A DNA stretch of 8,237 bases from Planctomycetota bacterium. GTDB taxonomy: Bacteria; Planctomycetota; Phycisphaerae; UBA1845. This document shows positions 1 to 6,700 of this stretch, in pieces (position 1 is the first letter of the stretch; each line of letters opens with the position of its first letter). The stretch is taken from contig JAJRSP010000194.1 in the NCBI GenBank assembly GCA_024278775.1, positions 1 through 8,237 on the forward strand, in the 5' to 3' direction. A program made the translations under genes and the position numbers. The notes under the pieces are model-generated. The model saw only the letters and a program-made list of their open reading frames with translations, ran no database searches and had not been told where the DNA came from.

Positions 1-2539
1 CGGCCATGAGTAGTTGCCCGGTACCGTTCGATGCCAGTGAAACGGGACGTTGGTCCGTCTCGCTCGGCATGACCGTATCCATCAGCGCGCCGGCCGCAGG
101 GTGTATCTCGTGAATCGCGCCGGTTCCAAACGCGTCGCCCACATAGAGCCGGCTCGGCGCCTCGACGGCGGCCAGCCCACCGCCAACCTCGATGCCATGC
201 AACCAACCGATCGGTAACGTCTCACGAAAACGCTGCGCGGCAAGATCAAACACGTGCAACGCATGGAGCCCAGCGTCGAGAAGATACATCGCACCACCGA
301 GTGCGGTCGCGTCACTGTAAAACCCTGACCCCATCCAAAGCAGCGTCGAGTCGAGCACTGTGCCGTCGCTTGGGTCGAGCCGGTACATCACCGGATGCTT
401 CCCCGCACCGACGTAGTACAGATCGGTGCCGTCATAGGCCAACCCCTCCGAACCGCCGAACCGCGGTTCCGGCGCGGGAAAACTGCGCAAGACAGACAGC
501 GTGCCAGGGTCCAACACATCAATCCACGTCGCGGCGTCATCCAAACGCGTCACGAACACTTCGTTCGCAGGAGCGCCCGCGATCCCGCCATAGGATGCTG
601 TCGATGGTGCGGGCAGTCTTCCGGGTGTTAGGGAGAGGGTGAGCCCATACGTACCCGAATCATTCACCCCCAGCACGGAACATGCCTCACCGGGAATCAC
701 AACGGGAAACAGTCCGCCAGCCACCGCGACATAATAGGTGCCTTCGGATCGTAACATCACCGATGGAAACACGAAAGCCTCATCGTAGCACGCCCCACCA
801 CCCGAAAAACGCGCGACCGTATCACCTGCGTCGTCTAAGACGAAGAAGGTGTATTCGCAAACCGCCCCCGCGCCGCATGTCGAAACGGAAACGGCGAGAT
901 GGGCCGGTGCCCGATCCACACGAAGCGAGTAGATGTCAACGTCAGACTCCGGAAACTCACAATCGCTATCGCCAAGAAAGCCGCCATTGCAGACAAAAAC
1001 GCCCGAATCAACCAGACCTGTCGGTGTCGCCGCATCCAACGTATCGTCAGGCTCGGTACTGCATTGCGTCTCGACCGGAGTGGCCGTCACGCGTAATTCG
1101 TAACTACCAACGCTACTGGCACCTCGTGGCATCGCTCCGTCCGTGCCGACGCCGAAAAGGGTTCTCGAAATTGGAAGGCTAATATCCTCCGGCCATTCCT
1201 GCCGCGTGCCCATGACCATCACATACACCGGCGCAAACCGCGCATACCAATAGCCAGGAGTGTTGCAAGCCAAGGGAATCGTTACGGCTACCCTCTCGAG
1301 TTCGCCGGGGTTTTCATTGACGGCGATCAGCCGATTGCCTTGATCGTAGACCGCGACCACAGGGCGCAGCCCATCTACCGGATCGTTGGCTTCCACCTCG
1401 ATCGTTACGAGACGAGCCTCTTCGATGATATCTATCTCGTAGAAATCTCGATCGCCGCGCGTCTGCGCATACGGACCATCCCCCAGAAAACCCTGGTAGC
1501 TGATCGTCGCCGGCCTGGTATCGACAAAAGGAAACGGCTGCCCTATCGCGGTGGACACCGAGTCATTTGGCTCATTCATTCCGAATGGATTAAAGGGTGT
1601 GACCACAACCTCCAGTTCGTAGGCCCCCATGCTTCCGGGCTCGCCCGAGCCGGGCACGGCCGGGTTGTAGCGGCGGTTCCCCTCTCCCGACACCATGATA
1701 TAGACATCCGAGCTATCCAGAACGAGCGTTGAGGCTGCGGCATCAACATCGTTGGCACCTAACGGCACACTCTCGCCGAGACCACATGGGTCCTTCGGTT
1801 GAAGGTCCACGATGTGATCTTCACACGATCGCAAACGCAGCGCCGGGCGAAGAATCGAACCGATCGAAACCGTTTGGACCCGCACGTCGATTCGCGCCGC
1901 GCCCGCCAAGGAAATCCTATAAACATCAACATCCATCGCGCCGTGGGAACCGTCGCCGATGAACTCGCCGCTGATGGAAAAAGATGAAGCGCCCTGTAGT
2001 GTTGGCATGAACACGTCGTCATTCGGTTCGATCACGCTCACCGGCACGTTCGCAGGGGCAGCGCTTACGGACAACGTGTAGTCACCGCCCACGCCATATG
2101 CGCGGCCGCTTCCCGCTACGGCTGGGTCGAAACGAGAATTGAGCGTATGGCTGATGGCCACATGGTACATCCCCGAATCCAACAGATACATTTCGATCTT
2201 TGGATTAGGGTCCGACAACGCACGATCATCGTTGCGTGCCAGTTCTACGCCACCGGAGTCGAGCAGTCGCGCAAGCGCATCGAACACGGCAGCACCTGCC
2301 ATAACATCGACCGTGACAAGAACCGATGCGACGCCGCCGCTGACTTCAAACGAGTACACGTCTACGTCCATAGCGGAAAAACTACCATCGCCGATTGACC
2401 CAGAACCCGACAATGGCTGCGACGGCGACAAGACGCCTATCGCATTCGCTTCAGCTAACGAATCATTCGGCTCAACCTCGGCCAGGACCGTCGATACGGG
2501 CCACGAAATCAAGACGAACGCTAAGACGTATCTTGTCAT
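1..2539 (-). CDS. Large secreted protein with four PPC-like repeats and a beta-propeller, 3' end missing
   Basis: I translated this frame codon by codon from the ATG at 2537-2539 to the left edge and found no stop: 846 complete codons, C-terminus outside the window. Residues 1-20 form a signal peptide (hydrophobic core, then V-L-A before E21). Four repeats of about 150-170 residues follow, opening with EPND, EPND, EPND and EPDD (Glu at 23, 171, 323, 496). Each has a G-[DS]-rich turn and an invariant D-x-D-x-Y (Asp 58, 203, 363, 533). The first two end in a [FY]-[DN]-P-A-V segment (near 137 and 291) and a Y-x-L strand. This matches bacterial pre-peptidase C-terminal (PPC)-like beta-sandwiches. 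From about 645, short strands with Y-V-G, L-D-P and G-x-I-H-E-I-H-P look like at least four propeller blades of NHL or YncE type. The start overlaps the upstream pseudopilin stop (ATGA), with GGAGG ten bases before the ATG. Probably exported and binding or structural; no catalytic residues recognised. Confidence 0.9.
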   Translation of the reverse strand, partial: MTRYVLAFVLISWPVSTVLAEVEPNDSLAEANAIGVLSPSQPLSGSGSIGDGSFSAMDVDVYSFEVSGGVASVLVTVDVMAGAAVFDALARLLDSGGVELARNDDRALSDPNPKIEMYLLDSGMYHVAISHTLNSRFDPAVAGSGRAYGVGGDYTLSVSAAPANVPVSVIEPNDDVFMPTLQGASSFSISGEFIGDGSHGAMDVDVYRISLAGAARIDVRVQTVSIGSILRPALRLRSCEDHIVDLQPKDPCGLGESVPLGANDVDAAASTLVLDSSDVYIMVSGEGNRRYNPAVPGSGEPGSMGAYELEVVVTPFNPFGMNEPNDSVSTAIGQPFPFVDTRPATISYQGFLGDGPYAQTRGDRDFYEIDIIEEARLVTIEVEANDPVDGLRPVVAVYDQGNRLIAVNENPGELERVAVTIPLACNTPGYWYARFAPVYVMVMGTRQEWPEDISLPISRTLFGVGTDGAMPRGASSVGSYELRVTATPVETQCSTEPDDTLDAATPTGLVDSGVFVCNGGFLGDSDCEFPESDVDIYSLRVDRAPAHLAVSVSTCGAGAVCEYTFFVLDDAGDTVARFSGGGACYDEAFVFPSVMLRSEGTYYVAVAGGLFPVVIPGEACSVLGVNDSGTYGLTLSLTPGRLPAPSTASYGGIAGAPANEVFVTRLDDAATWIDVLDPGTLSVLRSFPAPEPRFGGSEGLAYDGTDLYYVGAGKHPVMYRLDPSDGTVLDSTLLWMGSGFYSDATALGGAMYLLDAGLHALHVFDLAAQRFRETLPIGWLHGIEVGGGLAAVEAPSRLYVGDAFGTGAIHEIHPAAGALMDTVMPSETDQRPVSLASNGTGQLLMA
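2..607 (-). other. Beta-propeller-like region (partial)
   Basis: Residues about 645-846 of the leftmost gene read as repeated short blades. Rough blade positions are 658-687, 699-731, 744-774 and 783-823, with another beginning near 832. Recurring elements are L-x-Y-V-G or M-Y-L-L-D followed by x-D-P-x-x-G-x-V, as in NHL, YncE or SMP-30-like propellers. A full propeller needs six to eight blades, so the remainder should lie to the left of the window. Confidence 0.6.
629..2479 (-). repeat. Four divergent PPC-like protein repeats
   Basis: Within the leftmost gene the repeats cover about residues 21-160, 168-318, 321-487 and 493-637. Shared marks are the opening [EV/IE/NE/TE]-P-[ND]-D, a G-D-[GS] turn about 27 residues later, then D-x-D-x-Y and a closing G-x-Y-x-L strand. 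The spacing between opening Glu residues is 148, 152 and 173. Repeats 1 and 2 are the most alike: both carry A-M-D-V-D-V-Y and both have a P-A-V-[AP]-G-S-G loop. Repeat 4 differs by carrying several cysteines. The conserved Asp clusters suggest calcium or other metal binding, which is inference. Confidence 0.8.
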
Positions 2540-3621
2540 TCGATCCCACCCTCCCATGATGGACGCCCATAGCCAGGACTTTTCAGATTCGTTCGGACTC
2601 GATCCAACGGAAGCGTATCCTTATTCCAACTCTCACCACGGACCGAAATGCACCAAAAAGAACTCTCAGGCCCAACTGCCGAGTTATCAAAACTGCGCAT
2701 GTAGATGGAGTCCGCATGGCCGTCTATAAAGGCTGCATTAAAGACCCAGGGGACACCATGCCAGCCGCGCACCGTCCCAGCGATCCCGCTCCCGATCCAC
2801 CTGCAATCGGGCGGCATCGGCTGCGCCGACCAAGCGAACCGGCCGTTGTTCTCGTAGTACGCCAGCGTCCGCCTCGGACTCATGATCTCGCTAAGACTGT
2901 GAAGATAAGGCGAATTGCTATAGTCTTCGAAACCTTGAGCACCCGTCATGAACACATTCGCCGTGTAGCTCGTGCCTAAGTGATCGTAGGAACTCAGCTT
3001 TGAGTCACGAAACGCGGGGAAGTGGATGCCCGTATACCCCGTGTCGGCCGGGCATTGGTTGACGGGGAGGTCCAACCCCATATCGAGTTGGGCTTGTAAG
3101 CGATCGAACCCTTCTGGGCTATCCCATGCATCGACGAATTCCTGTTTATAAACCACATCATTCAATGGCCGGGTAACCGGGCCGAATCCGGCGAGCGTTC
3201 CATACCGGCTACCCAACTGACCGGGAAACTCCACAAAGCCCGGAACCCCCACGCCGCTCTTGCCGCCCCACTCGTAAGCACCGACGAACATCGGATCCTG
3301 ACAAAACCCGCCAACCAAGGGCGAGAGGCATTGATCAAATTGCTTGGCGTGTACCGGCAGCGCCGGATCGGACGGTTCCTTTGCGGCGTACATCGAATTG
3401 GCAAAACCGATCTGCATCAGGTTCGACAGGCACCGGCTTTCCTTGCCGCTCATACGCACGGATGCCAAAGAGGGCACCAGCCCCGCCGTCAACACGACGG
3501 CGATCACCACCAACGCCGCCACCTCGATCAGACTCAGCGCGGACCGCCTCTGCGGCTCACACGATGCCAACAATGTCGCGGCTGGTCGCATCAACCCACG
3601 TCGCTTTCCAGGGACATCCAT
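2536..3621 (-). CDS. Type II secretion/type IV pilin-like pseudopilin with variant H-x-DG C-terminus
   Basis: A 361-residue protein with a type III (prepilin) signal. A basic leader (R25-R26) precedes a hydrophobic stretch at about 29-53 that reads LSLIEVAAL at its start, with the hallmark Glu at mature position 5 (E33). Prepilin peptidase would cut between A28 and L29; the usual Gly at -1 is replaced by Ala. The globular part contains L-S-N-L-M-Q-I at 65-71, the usual family position after the helix. Near the C-terminus H288 is followed by 11 residues and D300-G301-H302, a longer version of the H-x9-DG signature common in planctomycete pseudopilins. The ATG at 3621 is preferred over an in-frame ATG at 3723 because GGAGG lies eight bases before it and the 34 extra residues look unrelated to a leader. 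It lies 114 bases after the upstream gene and overlaps the next gene by four bases. Expected role: minor pilin or pseudopilin in the envelope; exact function unknown. Confidence 0.88.
   Translation of the reverse strand: MDVPGKRRGLMRPAATLLASCEPQRRSALSLIEVAALVVIAVVLTAGLVPSLASVRMSGKESRCLSNLMQIGFANSMYAAKEPSDPALPVHAKQFDQCLSPLVGGFCQDPMFVGAYEWGGKSGVGVPGFVEFPGQLGSRYGTLAGFGPVTRPLNDVVYKQEFVDAWDSPEGFDRLQAQLDMGLDLPVNQCPADTGYTGIHFPAFRDSKLSSYDHLGTSYTANVFMTGAQGFEDYSNSPYLHSLSEIMSPRRTLAYYENNGRFAWSAQPMPPDCRWIGSGIAGTVRGWHGVPWVFNAAFIDGHADSIYMRSFDNSAVGPESSFWCISVRGESWNKDTLPLDRVRTNLKSPGYGRPSWEGGIE
2550..2554 (-). promoter_or_regulatory. Ribosome binding site of the PPC-repeat gene
   Basis: On the minus strand GGAGG lies ten bases before the ATG at 2539, inside the end of the pseudopilin coding region. 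It supports this ATG, and the ATGA overlap suggests translational coupling. Confidence 0.6.
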
Positions 3622-3735
3622 CACCAAAACCTCCACTGCTGATCCCGTTCCTATCCTTCGTTTCGCAAATCCATCACACACAACACGCGGCAATCCGGTG
3701 ACACTGCTATGGTCGCAAACCACACGGCCAAGCGG
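3622..3735 (-). other. Spacer between dockerin protein and pseudopilin genes
   Basis: In these 114 bases I see no strong hairpin followed by a T run, and no convincing -35/-10 pair on the minus strand. Co-transcription of the two flanking genes is therefore possible, but this is inference. Confidence 0.4.
3630..3634 (-). promoter_or_regulatory. Ribosome binding site that fixes the pseudopilin start
   Basis: GGAGG on the minus strand, eight bases before the ATG at 3619-3621. It decides between this start and the in-frame ATG at 3723, which gives a 34-residue longer N-terminus without pilin-leader character. Confidence 0.75.
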
Positions 3736-6700
3736 CTACGGCGCGGCGACCGGGCAGGTGCCGCAGGTATCGCCAGTTTCGATGGACATCCCATTCCAAG
3801 GTGCGAAGCAGTTGGCACCATTGAGCAAGTCGATAACGGCCAAGACGTCCGGTGCTCCGGTAGCACCGCTCACATCAACATCGGTGCTGTACGCTCCCCA
3901 CGCCCCCAATGCACTGCCATTGAGGATGTCGATCAGGGTCAGGATATCAGCCGGACCAGCCACGCCATCCCCGCTCACATCACCCGGCAGGAACGAGAAC
4001 TTCGCGGTATGCGCCACGCCCGTACTGGCTTCCACGTAGGTGATCGTCGTGCATGACCCCGGCGTGATCGGACGCGTCAGCGTGATCGTGTACTCGCCCG
4101 CAGCACCCTCAACAACCGAGGCGATGCTGTTCGGTCCCAACCCGCCGTCACTTGCCTCACACATCGACCAGCAATCCACCGGATCGGCACCGGCCGGTCC
4201 CGTTACGGTGAACGTATCAATGCCGAGCCACGAAGCGCCGCTGGTGCAATCTTGCGGGTAACGCGCATCCACGGTACCCGAAAGCGGATCATTCCAGGTC
4301 AAGGTGCCCGCTGGACACTCGGGACCCGGAGTCACCGTGATCTCCATCTCCCCCTGAGCACCGGACCCGCTGTTATCACCCAGACGCATCAGGTAGCAGT
4401 TGCCCGCTTCAACCTGAATGTCGCAGTCACTGCCGAAGAGGCAGGTAAACAGATCGCCGGTGGCACTACAGCAGAGTTCCTCGCCCGGGACAATTTCTGT
4501 GCTCAGTCCACCGCCGCAATCACACCCATCATAGATGATAAGCTCCGTATCAGGCGTGGTCTCGTTGGAATCACCGCAGGTAGACGCAAGCAGTTGCCCC
4601 GTGACGGTGGCCTCATACCGATACCAGACGTCGTTCTGCATATTGCCGAGACAGCTCGGTGCCCGACAGTCTTCCGTAGATGAGCCCAAGTCAAAACCCT
4701 GAACGATCACGCCGTCACCGTCGAGATCAAAGATGTCCTCCGCGAACGGACAGGAATCGTTGGCCGGGGGTGTTATGCCACCGCACGACGTCGCGGACGA
4801 CACCGTCACCCGGTACGCGCCGCGTGTGGCCTCCGTCTTCGCCGAGACGAGAACGTAGTAGGTGTCCCCGCGTCGAAGGTTGGGCAGGCACAACGTGGAG
4901 TTGTGCATCTGCGTCGAGTCGCCGCATCCGTCGGCCGCGTCGTCATTACAGCCGATCAACGACAACGTGCTACAGGCGGCGTCCTTGTCGAGCACGCACT
5001 CGGAGCCAAAGGTGCAGTCTTGCGCCGCGATGCTACAGGAAACTGGAGCCGGAACACAATAAGTCTCGTCGGCGCAGTTCTGCATCACCGTGCTACAGAG
5101 AGAGCCATCACCGTCGCAGACTCCAATGTCTGCACAAACCCCGCTGTCGTTGTCACCAATGGCGTACGCCTGAACCATCGAGTCCTTGGCGGGGTTGGCG
5201 CTGCCGCAGGTACTCACGGCCACGTCGAGCGTATCGCCCTCGCCTTCCGGGACCGTGAAGAAGAACCAGACCGAGCCCACACCGGCAACACCCGGGCGCG
5301 GCACGGGTTCTCCGCAGAAGCCATCTTCCGTGCCCTCGCAGAAGGTGTTGTCGCAAGTTCCACCGGGGCAGTCGGCGTTGAGGTCGCACACCGCGAAATC
5401 CCGACAGTCGGCGGAGGTAGTACACGCCTGACCGTAGTCGATGCCGCCCATACAATAATCGTTCGAGCAAACGCTGGTGAACGGGCAGGCGCTCGAATCG
5501 CCGCAACCCTTGCCGAAGTTGATGCCGTCGGCACAACGCGGCGCACATGCCGCGCCGTAGTTGGAACCACCGATGCAATACGTTCTCCACCAGTAATAGA
5601 GATCGGGCGGACCGCATGGCTCCTGGGCATTGCAGCCTGCGCTACAGGCACCCGAAGATGGATTGCCATCGAAGTTGCAGAAACCCGTTGCTGCGCCGGC
5701 GCAGTCGGCGTCGTCATCACACAAGGCACCGTCGTTGCAGCCGCCCACGCAGAAGCGCTGCCCCCCGTTGCAGCAGATTGGGTCGGGAGGAGTGTCCGTG
5801 GCGTTCCCCCCCCAGGCGAACTCCGCCGGTCCGTCCACGAGAAGCTCCACCGCGCCAGCCTGCCCGGTCTCAAGATTCCCGGGTGCGCATTCGTCGTTCG
5901 TCGCCGTAACTCTATCGCAAAGCTCGTTGGCCCAGCGCTCGCATGTCTGGTCCCATTCCACCTCGCAGCACCAAGCGTCAAACCAACATACGTATATACA
6001 GCAGAAGGGGTCACTGCAACCACGGCCGTCGTGCGCCCGCATGCAGTCACCATCCTGGGACTGGCACGCCATGAGCGGGCAACTTTGCCCCCGTTCGTCG
6101 CAATACTGACCGAGGTAATAAACCTTTGGACGATCCAGCGGCTCCACAACGTAGCATTCGTTTAGTGTCAGGTTTTCGCAAGTCTGATCTGGTTTGCAGC
6201 ATGCTGACAGACCGCAAGGGTGCTCGAAGGGCTCAGCGGCCACGCAGATGCTTTCCGGGCAGTCCGTATCATCCGTACAGGCCAAGCCCCCGGAAGAGCC
6301 GGCGTCACAAACCCGGCACGACGCACCTTCTTGCCAAGAGGGCCTTAGCGACGTCCCCCTTGATGGAAACGCGCAGTTGATCTCCGGCACGTCACGGCAG
6401 ACGGCCTCCCCGGCTTCGTCACGAAAGTATTGATCGCAACATGCGCCCACGGGCGGTGCCCCGTCACAGGTGATCGTCACGTGGAATCCACCGTAAGTGC
6501 GGGCAATAACATCTGGATTGTTCAAGGCCCAGCTTCCTCCATCCGCATTACCGGAAAAGACATGGTAGGTGGCGTCCGTGGAGCCGACCGAGGCATCTCT
6601 TTGAGTCAGCACCCATCTCGCGTTCACATTGTTGCCCATGAACACCACTTGCAGCGTCTCAACTGGCAGCGGCACGGGCGGATCAAAAACCTTACGGTGA

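Noticed and set aside
682..1182. Plus-strand 166-codon frame
   Set aside because: Antisense to the PPC-repeat gene; very Arg/Pro/His-rich, typical of a shadow frame.
3622..3723. 34-residue N-terminal extension of the pseudopilin
   Set aside because: The ATG at 3621 has GGAGG at eight bases; the extension has no leader character and would push the prepilin signal deep into the protein.
3344..4039. Plus-strand 231-codon frame
   Set aside because: Crosses the boundary between two well-supported minus-strand genes; no leader or domain.
5214..6149. Minus-strand open frame of 311 codons in another frame
   Set aside because: Overlaps the same gene in a different frame, rich in Arg, Ser and Thr with no recognisable module; caused by the Cys- and Gly-codon-rich repeats.
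4903..6165. Plus-strand open frame of 420 codons
   Set aside because: Lies wholly antisense to the large secreted protein, whose signal peptide, domains and dockerin are clear. The translation has no domain, no leader and odd Arg/Val/Ala bias; it is a codon-usage shadow.
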